Shown here piece after piece: positions 8,472-17,130 of a stretch of 64,000 bases of DNA; positions within the stretch are counted from its first letter, which is position 1; each line of letters starts with the position of its first letter. The DNA is taken from NCBI GenBank assembly GCA_024280755.1, contig JAJRPN010000032.1, positions 1 to 64,000 on the forward strand. The letters run 5' to 3'. The translations under genes were made by a program, and so were the position numbers. The DNA comes from Planctomycetota bacterium (GTDB lineage: Bacteria > Planctomycetota > Phycisphaerae > Phycisphaerales > UBA1924). The notes below the pieces were generated by a model. The model saw nothing but the letters and a program-made list of their open reading frames with translations, was not told the DNA's origin and did not search any database.

Positions 8472-9725
8472 TCAAAGCCCAGCCGGGGCGTTAAGCGCGT
8501 CTGGGCCGAGCGTTTGAATCGTCGGCGTGCCCATCTCTCGGCGTTTGAGATACGAGTTCAACTCATCAAGCCCAACGCTATTGACCTTGTCAATAATCTC
8601 ATCAAGCGTACGCGTCCGACCAAGGTTCAGATAATCCGCCGCAATCGCCGACGCACGCGCCCCGGTCGATTCGCCCGCAAAGATCACTCGGCTCTTAAGC
8701 CCGGTCTTGGCACGCACCAACTCTTCTTCTGTGACATTGCCCTCACCAATCCGTTGAATCTCGCTGATCAAAACATCGAGCGATTCCTGCGCCCGCTCGG
8801 GCGTCGTGCCCACATAGTTTGAAACCACGCCTCGATCCTTGTCCGCACGCATCGATGCACTCACGGTATAGCACAACCCACGCTTCTCACGAACCTCCGT
8901 AAACAACCGCCCGGACATCCCGCCAGACAACACCGAGATCACCATCTTCTCAAGCATCGAATCGGCATGCCCCTCGTGAGGCGCATCATGCACAACCAAG
9001 ATCTGCACTTGGTTCGATTCATCTTCGATGTGTGCATACCCGCGAGCAGGATCACCTTTGGCTTCAGGCTGTTTCACGCTTCCAGACCAGTCGCAAGTGA
9101 GTGACTCGATCTGCTCGATCACCGCAGCAGGATCGAAATCACCCGCAACTGAGATCACCGAACCCGTTGGCTTGGCGTGATCTTTCCACCATGCACAGAG
9201 CGCATCATGCGTAAGCGATTCAACACCCGCGATCGTGCCCAATGTATCTCGGTTGTATGGTGTTGGCAGATGGCGCAGGCGAGCAGCAAGCGCGGTGCGT
9301 TGTTGCGGATCATCCGCGAGCGATTCAATCGCTTGCGATGCAAGCTCGCATGCCGGCCCAAACGAATCGCTCGCCATCATCGGATTCCGAATCATATCGA
9401 CAAGCATCGGAACCGCTTGATCAATCCGGCTACCGATCATCGAAGCCGAGAGTTGTGTGTACCGAATCGAGTTGCTCAAGTCGCGCAACGCACCGACATG
9501 ATCAAACGCATCCGCCTGTGCTTTGGAATCGAGCGAACCAGCGCCGCGCATCAACATCTCTGCGCACACACTCGAAGTCCCCAAATTGTGGATATCTTCA
9601 AACACCGCGCCCGCTGGCACAAGCCAACGCATCGCTGCAGATTGCACGCCGCTCATTGGCTCGGTAATGATCACCAAACCGTTTGTGCAAGTGTGTGTTT
9701 CGATTGTGTTGAGTGTGCTAGCCAT
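8472..9725 (-). CDS. M16 peptidase-family protein lacking the zinc motif
   Basis: 417 residues with the two-module M16 fold: N-terminal module with 'AGAVFEDIHNLGTSS', a middle 'WWKDHAKPTGSVISVAGDF' segment typical of M16 linkers, and a C-terminal module with 'GGMSGRLFTEVREKRGLCY', the R/Y substrate-binding motif. The catalytic HxxEH motif should fall near residues 53-57, but the sequence there is V-C-A-E-M: the glutamate remains and both zinc histidines are lost. By analogy with other inactive M16 partners it is probably the non-catalytic half of a two-protein processing peptidase, or a chaperone-like protein. No active partner is in the window. The start is supported by GAGGAG 7 bases upstream. 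Confidence 0.85.
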   Translation of the reverse strand: MASTLNTIETHTCTNGLVIITEPMSGVQSAAMRWLVPAGAVFEDIHNLGTSSVCAEMLMRGAGSLDSKAQADAFDHVGALRDLSNSIRYTQLSASMIGSRIDQAVPMLVDMIRNPMMASDSFGPACELASQAIESLADDPQQRTALAARLRHLPTPYNRDTLGTIAGVESLTHDALCAWWKDHAKPTGSVISVAGDFDPAAVIEQIESLTCDWSGSVKQPEAKGDPARGYAHIEDESNQVQILVVHDAPHEGHADSMLEKMVISVLSGGMSGRLFTEVREKRGLCYTVSASMRADKDRGVVSNYVGTTPERAQESLDVLISEIQRIGEGNVTEEELVRAKTGLKSRVIFAGESTGARASAIAADYLNLGRTRTLDEIIDKVNSVGLDELNSYLKRREMGTPTIQTLGPDALNAPAGL

Positions 9726-10275
9726 GAAAACTCCTCGATGAACGATTCAAATACGATCAATATGAAACACGAACACCGATGCGTTCGCATGGGTGATTGT
9801 TCGCATCGTTTGTGTAAAAAACCGCTGATGAGCACAAAGAAGTAGAAACCATCTTGCACGATTCTGGTGTGATCATGGTGCGATCATGGTACGAACTGCA
9901 TCGAATTGCACACGAAGTCGTCTTTGCATGCTTTTTTGTTATTCAGGGTGATGCGCAACCCACTCAATCACAACACTCGCCGATCAAATCAACTCTTCAT
10001 CCCCAAACCACACCACACCCACTCTTCGCACACTCGATAACAAACACATCTCCGATGTGTTGATGCGCATGAATCACAACGCAAATACGAACTGCACACT
10101 CGTGTTTGTGCGCACAACAAGTGCGCTACAACACGATCATTGAACTGCATGTACCTCGTTGTGCGCGCACAAACCAACGGAAGTGTTTATGCGCGCGCAC
10201 GATGCGTTGTATTGATGTATGCTGATGATCACACGAAGAAATGCGCAAGGTTCGCGCACTTCTTCAAGGAATCAC

Positions 10276-10299
10276 ACACAACACACCGATGTGTTGTGT
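10276..10299. repeat. Perfect 10-bp-stem hairpin
   Basis: ACACAACACA, loop CCGA, then its exact complement TGTGTTGTGT. It is not followed by a T run, so it is not a standard terminator. It ends 7 bases before a TTGACA box and could be a regulator site for the downstream histone-like gene. Confidence 0.7.
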
Positions 10300-10306
10300 A
10301 GATAGG

Positions 10307-10335
10307 TTGACAAGCGTTTGTAGTTGACCGATATT
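10307..10335 (+). promoter_or_regulatory. Probable sigma-70-type promoter of the histone-like gene
   Basis: TTGACA at 10307-10312, a 17-base spacer, then GATATT at 10330-10335 (four of six bases match TATAAT). Transcription would start near 10342, giving a leader of about 64 bases that carries a 7-bp hairpin (CGCTTCA, AAG, TGAAGCG at 10350-10366) and then GAGGAG before the ATG at 10406. Confidence 0.5.
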
Positions 10336-10405
10336 TATCGTGAACAAACCGCTTCAAAGTGAAGCGACACGATGAAGCAACACGGAACCAACGAGGAGCC
10401 TTACA

Positions 10406-10840
10406 ATGGCGAAGAAAAAAGCAAAGAAAAAAGTAGCCAAAAAAGCTACGCGTAAAAAAACCGCAAAGAAAAAAGCAACCAAGAAAAAGGTAGCCAAGAA
10501 GGCAACCAAGAAGAAAGCGACAAAGAAAAAAGCAACCAAAAAGAAGGTAGCCAAGAAGGCGACCCGCAAGAAGACCGCCAAGAAGAAGGCGACGAAGAAA
10601 AAAGCGACAAAGAAAAAAACCACTAAAAAGAAGGCCACAAAGAAAAAAGTAGCCAAGAAGAAGACTACGAAGAAAAAGACTACGAAAAAGAAGGCAACCA
10701 AGAAAAAGGTAGCTAAAAAGGCCACAAAGAAGAAGGCCACCAAGAAAAAAGCCACTAAAAAGAAGGCTACAAAGAAGAAAGCTACGAAAAAGAAAGCCAC
10801 CAAGAAAAAAGCGACCCGTAGAAAAGCCACTCGCCGATAA
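10406..10840 (+). CDS. Histone H1-like Lys/Ala/Thr repeat protein
   Basis: 144 residues built from only six amino acids (M, A, K, T, V, R), arranged as near-perfect repeats of KKAT/KKKAT and VAKK. A larger unit containing VAKKATRKKTAKKK occurs twice, a sign of expansion by duplication. The composition matches the lysine-rich tails of histone H1 and bacterial H1-like proteins such as chlamydial Hc1/Hc2, which bind and compact DNA without a fixed fold. It lacks a folded domain, so it is the tail alone. GAGGAG stands 9 bases before the ATG. A strong terminator follows at 10905. The palindrome-rich gap upstream suggests tight control. DNA binding is inferred from charge, not shown. Confidence 0.8.
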   Translation: MAKKKAKKKVAKKATRKKTAKKKATKKKVAKKATKKKATKKKATKKKVAKKATRKKTAKKKATKKKATKKKTTKKKATKKKVAKKKTTKKKTTKKKATKKKVAKKATKKKATKKKATKKKATKKKATKKKATKKKATRRKATRR

Positions 10841-10904
10841 GTGAGCGGGCCGCGACCGGGCAATCTGTTGGGACCCGGTGTATTTCAAATAACTACAAAC
10901 GCGC

Positions 10905-10935
10905 GGGGCTGATCGGAAGATCAGTCCCGTTTTTC
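10905..10935 (+). terminator. Rho-independent terminator after the histone-like gene
   Basis: GGGGCTGATC, loop GGAA, GATCAGTCCC (one G·U pair), then GTTTTT. It lies 65 bases past the stop codon. Confidence 0.9.
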
Positions 10936-10981
10936 ATTTTGCATTTTCCGTCTCTGTTTGGGTGCCCGATGCCAACTGGCA

Positions 10982-11470
10982 TCAGGCAGCCGGGTTGTTC
11001 TTCAAAATCTGATCGACCATCCCCGAATCAAGGCTCTCAAACGGATAGTGCATCGCCAAACCCAACTTAAGCGTGTGCAAATCACAAATCCCAAAGTGGC
11101 ACAGGCTCGGCATCCGCCATCCAACAAACCGAAGCGCCCGGCTCAAACATTCCACAGAGGTTACAAACTGGATCTCCACACCATCATCAAGAATCGGGAT
11201 CAACCCAAACTGCCATGCCTGGCGTTTGGTGATCAATTCGAGAGCCTGCTCATCAACCGCACACGACAACGGATCAACCCGCGTCGCGATCATCGCATAC
11301 TGCTCAGCCCATGCCTGATCGATATCGCCAGGTGAAACCCCGAAATGTTCCTCAGCGATCACACCAAAAGGCCGCTTGAGTTTCTCTTGAAGCTTGAGCA
11401 CCCGCTCACGCTGCTCAACAGTCAATACACCATTTTCAACCAATAACTCGCCAAGTCGAATGCTCATCAT
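10982..11470 (-). CDS. Stand-alone GspE/MshE N-terminal-domain protein
   Basis: 162 residues from the ATG at 11470, with AGGGGA about 6 bases upstream; in-frame ATGs also stand at 11467 and 11524. The sequence 'RLGELLVENGVLTVEQRERVL' followed by 'RPFGVIAEEHFGVSPGDIDQAWAEQY' is the pattern of the type II secretion ATPase N-terminal domain (T2SSE_N/MshEN), which in some proteins binds cyclic di-GMP. There is no ATPase domain; the protein ends after a second small region containing 'LIPILDDGVEIQFVTSVE'. It is downstream of mnmE with a 261-base gap. A regulatory role in pilus or secretion control is inference. Confidence 0.65.
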   Translation of the reverse strand: MMSIRLGELLVENGVLTVEQRERVLKLQEKLKRPFGVIAEEHFGVSPGDIDQAWAEQYAMIATRVDPLSCAVDEQALELITKRQAWQFGLIPILDDGVEIQFVTSVECLSRALRFVGWRMPSLCHFGICDLHTLKLGLAMHYPFESLDSGMVDQILKNNPAA

Positions 11471-11731
11471 CGCGTCCCCTTCGCTATCGCCAAACACGAA
11501 AACCAACGCGTCGAGTTCATCCAATAGCTCTACCCAATATCGACACCATCACCGCCACGATGCACACCCAACACCCCAGATAAAGAGATAGACTCAACCA
11601 GACCACACCCAAACGCGCAGCCGATCGAAAACGAAGGTCCGACCAAGATATCACGAATCAACTTAAAAACCGAGTTGCATCATCAACAAACATATCCAGC
11701 AGCCCAGCGTCCCAAAATAGCAGTGCTTCTG

Positions 11732-13087
11732 TTATTTGCCGACACAAAAAGTCGCAAACACCCTGCCAAGCACATCATCGGGCGATACCTCGCCGATCAA
11801 CTCGCCCAACGCGTCAAGCGCGTCACGGAGCCCGATCGCAACAAGTTCCGGCTCTTCAATCACCCGCCTAGTCGAATCAACACGCCCAATCGCAGCATCG
11901 ATCCCATCCTTTGAATCGATCAACGCTCGGCGATGGCGAGGCACAAACACGCCAACCCCCGATCCTGTTCGGCGAGAAACCGCATCCGCAATCGCCCGCT
12001 CAAGCGAACCCAATGCAGTGCCATCGAGGGCACACACCGAAAGCGTGTTCATGCTCTCTGTTGTTTGAACTGACGACGACGGAAGGTCCGACTTTGTGCG
12101 CACACGCACAATCGGGGTAGCAGTTGGCAACGCGATGTTCGCCGCATCAAAGACCCCGGCTGGATCGCACCACAAAATCACCGCTGCCTCTTCGATCACT
12201 TCCAATGCCCGCGTTTGTGCGCTCGCATCAATCATATCAATCGCTGCCTCGCCGACCCCTGCAAGATCGACCAACTCCACAGAACCGGCACCAGGAACAT
12301 GTTTGGCCAAATCCATCTGCTCGATAATCACATCACGCGTGGTCCCTGCCTGATCCGAAACCGTTGCCCGCTTTATGCCGAGCAGCGCATTGAACAATGA
12401 ACTCTTGCCCGCATTGGGCTTGCCAACAAAGACCACTTTAGGTAAATCAGAATGCACCCGATCACCCGAAGCTGTGCCGATCTGAGCAACAACCGCATCA
12501 AGCAATACACCAAGCCGAGCGTGAAGATCACACGGCGCGATTGGAATCACATCTTCTTGATCTGAAAAATCGACCCCGGCTTCAACCAAAGCAAGCAGCG
12601 TGGTGATCTCGGTTGCCCATTGGTTGCATTGATCCCCATACGAGCCGTCGAGCAACGCCCCCGCTGCTTCAAGCTCATCCTCATGCTCGGCTGCGATCCG
12701 TAAGGCGATCCCTTCCGCCTGCTGAAGTGTCAGCCGATGATTCAGATACGCCCGCGCACTAAACTCACCAGGCCCCGCAAGCTCGACGCCATCGCACCCG
12801 AGCAAACAATCAATCACCCGACCAACAAGCGTTCTATTGCCGGGAAGCATGATTTCGATTGTGTCCTCGCCGGTATAGCTCTTTGGCCCAAGATACCACA
12901 CAACTTGCACAGGCAAGTCTCGATCCCCAAGCTGACACCGTGCCTGAAACACCCCACGATCGCCAAGCGTGATCCCAAAGAGCTTCAATACACAATCGCA
13001 AACATCAGGTCCAGAAACCCGAATCATCGCACGCACACTCGCCCCAGCGGGGGTGCATAATGCAGTGATGGTTCCGCCTGTGGGCAT
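11732..13087 (-). CDS. mnmE: tRNA modification GTPase MnmE
   Basis: 451 residues. With MnmG it makes the 5-carboxymethylaminomethyl (or taurine-like) modification of wobble uridine 34. Domains: N-terminal tetrahydrofolate-binding part beginning 'GGTITALCTPAG' with 'SYTGEDTIEI' and 'PGEFSARAYLNHR'; helical domain; inserted G domain with 'GKPNAGKSS' (222-230), 'AGTTRDV' and 'DLAGVGE'; C-terminal 'FATFCVGK', which fits the invariant FC(I/V)GK end carrying the catalytic cysteine. Only 19 bases separate its start from the yidC stop, the common yidC-mnmE arrangement. mnmG is not in the window. Confidence 0.96.
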   Translation of the reverse strand: MPTGGTITALCTPAGASVRAMIRVSGPDVCDCVLKLFGITLGDRGVFQARCQLGDRDLPVQVVWYLGPKSYTGEDTIEIMLPGNRTLVGRVIDCLLGCDGVELAGPGEFSARAYLNHRLTLQQAEGIALRIAAEHEDELEAAGALLDGSYGDQCNQWATEITTLLALVEAGVDFSDQEDVIPIAPCDLHARLGVLLDAVVAQIGTASGDRVHSDLPKVVFVGKPNAGKSSLFNALLGIKRATVSDQAGTTRDVIIEQMDLAKHVPGAGSVELVDLAGVGEAAIDMIDASAQTRALEVIEEAAVILWCDPAGVFDAANIALPTATPIVRVRTKSDLPSSSVQTTESMNTLSVCALDGTALGSLERAIADAVSRRTGSGVGVFVPRHRRALIDSKDGIDAAIGRVDSTRRVIEEPELVAIGLRDALDALGELIGEVSPDDVLGRVFATFCVGK

Positions 13088-13106
13088 GAGGCACCTCGCT
13101 CAGAAT

Positions 13107-15332
13107 CTACTTCTGCCCTCTTCGGCTTTGCTTCGATGCCGGATTTGGCTGGCGCGGGCCATGCTCTTTGAGCTGCTTCTGTGCTTCTGCAGCATCGGTC
13201 ATCCGCTGGAGGAACCCCGGACCTTTATCCTTCTTAGACGCACGGATGTTCTCGATTTCGAGCATGCCATGCTTCTTCATATGGGAACGAATCCATTTAT
13301 TTTCGATAATCCCCATCGCTGAGTTGGTAATGAAGTAGAGTGCCAAGCCCGAAGGGGCAGCGTACATCATGACCGGGAACATAAACACCATCATGATCTT
13401 CATCATCTTCTGCTGCGATTCCTGCTCCGGGGTCATCGTCGCTTGCGTTGGCGGCGTGAGGTACTTCTGGTGGAGATAAAACACCACGCCGAGCAACAAA
13501 GGCAGCACATTAATCGATGTCACCGAGCCCCACATCGCAAAGCTAAAGTGCATCGACGCCGGCAACGGGATCGCACCGTCTGGTGCCGAGAGATCGTTCA
13601 TGAATCCCCAGTTGAATACATTCTGAAACACGCCATAAAATGCCGCCTCGTGGCGCAGCTCAGAAGCAAAGAACAACACCGCATAGAGTGCAATCCACAC
13701 CGGCGACTGCAAGAACATCGGCAAACATCCGAGCAAGCCCGCGGGCGAAATACCTTCTTCACGCCAAAGCTTGCTCATCTCGGCTTGTTGCTTCTTCGAA
13801 TCATCCTTGTACTTCTCGCGGATTGCCTTCTGCTTGGGAGCCATCTCTTGCATCTGCACGCTAAAACGCTGCACACGGATCTGCGACCAGCGCGTCACCG
13901 GATGCAAACACCCACGCACCAAGACCACCAACAGCAAGATCGATACAGCCCAGTCGCCAACGATCGAGTGGAATGTCCGAAGCACGCCGATCAAAATATC
14001 CGTCAGCCAACTAAAAGTACACGGGGCACACATCCCGCCAAGATTTGAAACGACCATCGCAGGCATGTTCAATGATGCAATCTCAGGCTCGCCATTCATA
14101 ATCGGACGGTTTCGTGGTCCAGCATACACCCCAAGGGTATTGGTGACCGAGCTTCCCGCTGCGATCTGATGCTCAACGCCCGTGAGACGAAGCACCTGGA
14201 CCGCATCGAGCGGGCTGGCATACAGATCAAGCATCAAGCGATCGATCGAGGCGATTCCATTGAGCAGCTTCGCTTCGGGAACCGTTGTCGCCGGATCAAA
14301 ATGCGGGTGCATGGCAACAATAAAGTACCGATCGGAGAATGCAAACCAGGACAATCTTTGTGCGCCCGGGAGTAGTTGCTCGTTTGGCCACACCATCATG
14401 GTGCTTGGGTAGGCTTTGCCGTATTGTGACGCCACCCGTTTGCCCAAAATCTTGTTGCGATTAGTAAGCTCATCATCAACCGTGATGGTCATCGATGTGC
14501 TCTGCTGCTCGGGCATGAGCATATATCCATACCGGAACCGTCGCCGATCGCCACCATACGACGAAACCGCCTTAGGCATATCAATCGCACCGGTCGTAAT
14601 GAGCTTGGCCGAGATCCGTTGGCTGCTCAGGTTCTCGATGGTTTCTGCGAGATAAAACCCGTGCTGCGGGCTTGGCTTGAGTGTGAACTTGCGTTCGAGG
14701 CGAACAATCGGATTCCCATCACGATCATCAACAAACGCTTCGAATGTGCCGACAGCGATCTGTGACCAGACCGGAGCATCATCGTCGCCGATGATCAAGA
14801 CTGATTCGCCGTTGATCATGACCATCAATGCGGTAAATGGTACTGCCGGGTTCGAATCTGGATTCACCTGCACCTGCGCCTGAAGCGTCACATGCTTGAG
14901 CCCGGCGACCGTCTCAAAATCATCAGGAAGTTGGATCGAGCGAATCCCTGCTCCTGAAACAGCAAACTCGATCGCGGTCCGTTGATCAAGATTGTCGAGA
15001 TCACCCAATGGATCAAACCCAGTTGTGTTTGGTTCGTTGAGCCGTGCGACATAGAGCGAAGGAGCAGTCACCTGCTCAACTGCCTGATCAATCGCAGAAT
15101 CGATCACTGGATTGGCTGCTGGCTGAACATCCAAGTTTGTATCCGGCGAAGCGATCGTGTCGTCTTGTGCCCAAGACACAGGCGCTCGCGCAGATTGGCT
15201 GATGCCATCTGCCCGAACGCCAGACTCGATGCCCATGACGACCATCAGTGCCATAATCAGCATAAAAGCACCGAGCGACCAAAGAGTTGATCGGCTTGAG
15301 CGACGAAGAAGAGATATTGGCGATGCGTTCAT
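13107..15332 (-). CDS. yidC: Membrane protein insertase YidC
   Basis: 741 residues, longer than the usual 550-600. One N-terminal membrane helix (about 15-35) leads to a large periplasmic domain ('NLDQRTAIEFAVSGAGIRSIQLPDDFE', 'YFIVAMHPHFDP'), then the Oxa1/Alb3 core at about residues 455-690, with 'GDWAVSILLLVVLVRGCLHP', 'MQEMAPKQKAIREKYKDD' and 'GLLGCLPMFLQSPVWIALY'. This core catalyses insertion and folding of inner-membrane proteins with or without SecYEG. The tail is basic (RASKKDKGPGF...NPASKQSRRGQK), as in ribosome-binding YidC forms. It is followed by mnmE; rnpA and rpmH, the usual upstream partners, are absent. Confidence 0.95.
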   Translation of the reverse strand: MNASPISLLRRSSRSTLWSLGAFMLIMALMVVMGIESGVRADGISQSARAPVSWAQDDTIASPDTNLDVQPAANPVIDSAIDQAVEQVTAPSLYVARLNEPNTTGFDPLGDLDNLDQRTAIEFAVSGAGIRSIQLPDDFETVAGLKHVTLQAQVQVNPDSNPAVPFTALMVMINGESVLIIGDDDAPVWSQIAVGTFEAFVDDRDGNPIVRLERKFTLKPSPQHGFYLAETIENLSSQRISAKLITTGAIDMPKAVSSYGGDRRRFRYGYMLMPEQQSTSMTITVDDELTNRNKILGKRVASQYGKAYPSTMMVWPNEQLLPGAQRLSWFAFSDRYFIVAMHPHFDPATTVPEAKLLNGIASIDRLMLDLYASPLDAVQVLRLTGVEHQIAAGSSVTNTLGVYAGPRNRPIMNGEPEIASLNMPAMVVSNLGGMCAPCTFSWLTDILIGVLRTFHSIVGDWAVSILLLVVLVRGCLHPVTRWSQIRVQRFSVQMQEMAPKQKAIREKYKDDSKKQQAEMSKLWREEGISPAGLLGCLPMFLQSPVWIALYAVLFFASELRHEAAFYGVFQNVFNWGFMNDLSAPDGAIPLPASMHFSFAMWGSVTSINVLPLLLGVVFYLHQKYLTPPTQATMTPEQESQQKMMKIMMVFMFPVMMYAAPSGLALYFITNSAMGIIENKWIRSHMKKHGMLEIENIRASKKDKGPGFLQRMTDAAEAQKQLKEHGPRQPNPASKQSRRGQK

Positions 15333-15421
15333 GCGTGGGGAGTTCCAGCGTGTGTGGTGTGTGTGCGTGATGTAAAAATGGTCTGTATTCGTACCAAAAT
15401 GAAGAAAACTGAGCGTTTTAT

Positions 15422-16243
15422 TTAACGCCCTTCATAGAGCCGATCGCCGAGCCAGTCGTGAAGTTTGGCGATGGCTTTGATCTTATCCGCTGTCTCTTTG
15501 ATATCATACTCAACCCGGATAAACTCGACCTGCCCTGGCGAAAGGATCACATAGCTCGCCCGCGGGTCCATGTCTCTGGGTTGCCCAACCGAACCAACAT
15601 TAATCACGGCTTTCTCGTCTTCGATAAACTTAAAGATAGGCTCATCGCCAATCTCACCCGGCGGATAGAAATCTGGCTCGTTGGAGAACACGCCGGGCAC
15701 ATGGGTATGCCCGACAAGTGCGATCTGATCAACCCGGTCAAAGATCGCATCCATCTTATCTGGCGCATCATTCACATCATCAGGAAAAATATATTCATTG
15801 ATCGGCCTGCGTGGCGAGGCATGCACCGCGAGGATCGGGGTGCCGTCATCGCAAAGATCTTCAACCGCCCGAACCCGAAGCGATCCAAGGAACTCATACC
15901 GCTTGGTCCGCTTGGCTTCATCTGGCTCGGCGTCGAACTGCTCGCGTGTCCAATACGCTGCGTCCTCAGCAACCTTATTAAAGTTGGTTGGCTCATAGAG
16001 GACACCAAAGTCATGGTTACCCATCAGTGCCCAATCGCAATGCTCTTGCACCATATCCACACATTCGAGGGGATCTGGTCCATAACCGACAATGTCGCCG
16101 AGGCACACAATATTTTCGATCCCTCTCGATTTGATATCTGCGAGGACAACCTGAAGGGCGGCAGCGTTGCCATGAATATCACTAATGACAGCTGTTGGCA
16201 CGACGGATCTCTCGTAAAGGGAAGGATTTGCGTTGTTCACCAT
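15422..16243 (-). CDS. Calcineurin-like metallophosphoesterase
   Basis: About 273 residues from the ATG at 16243; a GTG further in (just before 'PTAVISDIHGN') is another possible start, and no site has a strong ribosome signal. The metallophosphoesterase motifs are in order: 'ISDIHGN', 'CLGDIVGYGPDP', 'LMGNHDFG', 'AVHASPR' and 'ALVGHTHVPG', which together bind two metals. The 'GYGPDP' form belongs to the YfcE/protein-phosphatase-like group that acts on phosphodiesters or phosphoproteins; the substrate cannot be told. It is divergent from clpP. Confidence 0.85.
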   Translation of the reverse strand: MVNNANPSLYERSVVPTAVISDIHGNAAALQVVLADIKSRGIENIVCLGDIVGYGPDPLECVDMVQEHCDWALMGNHDFGVLYEPTNFNKVAEDAAYWTREQFDAEPDEAKRTKRYEFLGSLRVRAVEDLCDDGTPILAVHASPRRPINEYIFPDDVNDAPDKMDAIFDRVDQIALVGHTHVPGVFSNEPDFYPPGEIGDEPIFKFIEDEKAVINVGSVGQPRDMDPRASYVILSPGQVEFIRVEYDIKETADKIKAIAKLHDWLGDRLYEGR

Positions 16244-16468
16244 TGAGAGCGAAAAACGGGCAGGTGTGAACTGTAGATGCACCATCGCCGATGGGCAATA
16301 CCTTCTTAGTAGTTCAATATCACCGATTTCTCAATCCGATTCTCGGACAGGTATGATGAGATTGGCCAAGATGGCCGATGAACAGGACAGATTGGCGGGC
16401 ATTCGGAACAGTCTCCGAGCGCATCAAACCGTCGCCTATGACTGTAGATATATGTCAGGGAAAGACTT

Positions 16469-17065
16469 ATGGCCTCAGCTTCAGTAAGTTATCAACGGAC
16501 ACGCGAAATGACCATCGACGAACTTTTGCTCGAAAATCGGATCATTTTCCTCGTCGGAGACATCAATCATGCCTCCGCAGCACGAGTCATGATGCAGATG
16601 CTCTATCTTGAGAATCAGCGCAAAAACCAAGAAATCAACTTCTATATCAACTGCCCGGGCGGCGTTGTCGACGACACCCTCGCCCTCTACGACACCATGC
16701 GCTTCCTCAGCTCGCCAATTGCAACCTATTGCATCGGGCGGGCCTACTCGGGTGGTTCGATCCTGCTCACCGCGGGCACCAAGGGACGACGCTTCATCTT
16801 GCCTCATGCCAAGGTCATGATCCACCAACCCTACGGCGGGATCACCGGGCAAGCAGAAGACATCCGCCTCCAAGCCGAGCAGATCATCAAGACCAAGCAA
16901 ACCATGATTGATCTTCTCGCCAAGCACACCGGGCAGACCGCCGAACGGATTCGTGAAGATTCTGAACGCGATATGTATTTCGATGCTGAAGAAGCGGTGA
17001 AATATGGGCTGGTCGATGAGATGCTCACCGAGCCGCCTGAGATTCCAACCGGACCCGCAAGCTAA
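16469..17065 (+). CDS. clpP: ATP-dependent Clp protease proteolytic subunit (first copy)
   Basis: 198 residues. The Ser-His-Asp triad is present: Ser94 in 'GRAYSGGS', His119 in 'VMIHQP', Asp168 in 'SERDMYF'. The serine neighbourhood reads AYSGGS instead of the usual AASMGA, which changes residues beside the nucleophile and marks this as the diverged member of the pair. ClpP forms tetradecamers fed by ClpX or ClpA/C. AGGGA stands 8 bases before the ATG. The second clpP follows after 65 bases; no clpX is in the window. The two may form a mixed ring, as in other bacteria with paired ClpPs. Confidence 0.93.
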   Translation: MASASVSYQRTREMTIDELLLENRIIFLVGDINHASAARVMMQMLYLENQRKNQEINFYINCPGGVVDDTLALYDTMRFLSSPIATYCIGRAYSGGSILLTAGTKGRRFILPHAKVMIHQPYGGITGQAEDIRLQAEQIIKTKQTMIDLLAKHTGQTAERIREDSERDMYFDAEEAVKYGLVDEMLTEPPEIPTGPAS

Positions 17066-17130
17066 TCGTTTGGCAATGACCAACATCTGATTTTTTACGA
17101 ATGATTCCCACCAAGTAAGGTGAACACGAT

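Larger units (their letters stand above)
9726..10405. other. 680-base gap rich in palindromes, no gene seen
   Basis: No reading frame here resembles a protein. The stretch is unlike its surroundings in holding many short perfect palindromes and hairpins: CGATGCG/CGCATCG (9778-9809), AACACATC/GATGTGTT (10043-10061), TTGTGCGCACAA (10106-10117), a 14-base palindrome TTGTGCGCGCACAA (10159-10172), GAAGAAATGCGC/GCGCACTTCTTC (10235-10265) and a 10-base stem with CCGA loop (10276-10299). It separates the divergent M16-like and histone-like genes and probably carries both promoters. An unannotated small RNA is possible but not shown. Confidence 0.7.

Noticed and set aside
9726-10405. CRISPR array or replication origin
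   Set aside because: The palindromes are all different, with no constant repeat-spacer pattern, and no DnaA-box cluster or dnaA gene is visible.
10229-10888. Long hydrophobic reading frames on the minus strand (Phe/Leu-rich)
   Set aside because: They are the antisense of the AAG/AAA-rich histone-like gene; the repeats exist only because of it.
15333-15421. rnpA and rpmH upstream of yidC
   Set aside because: The gap of 89 bases is too short and has no such frame.
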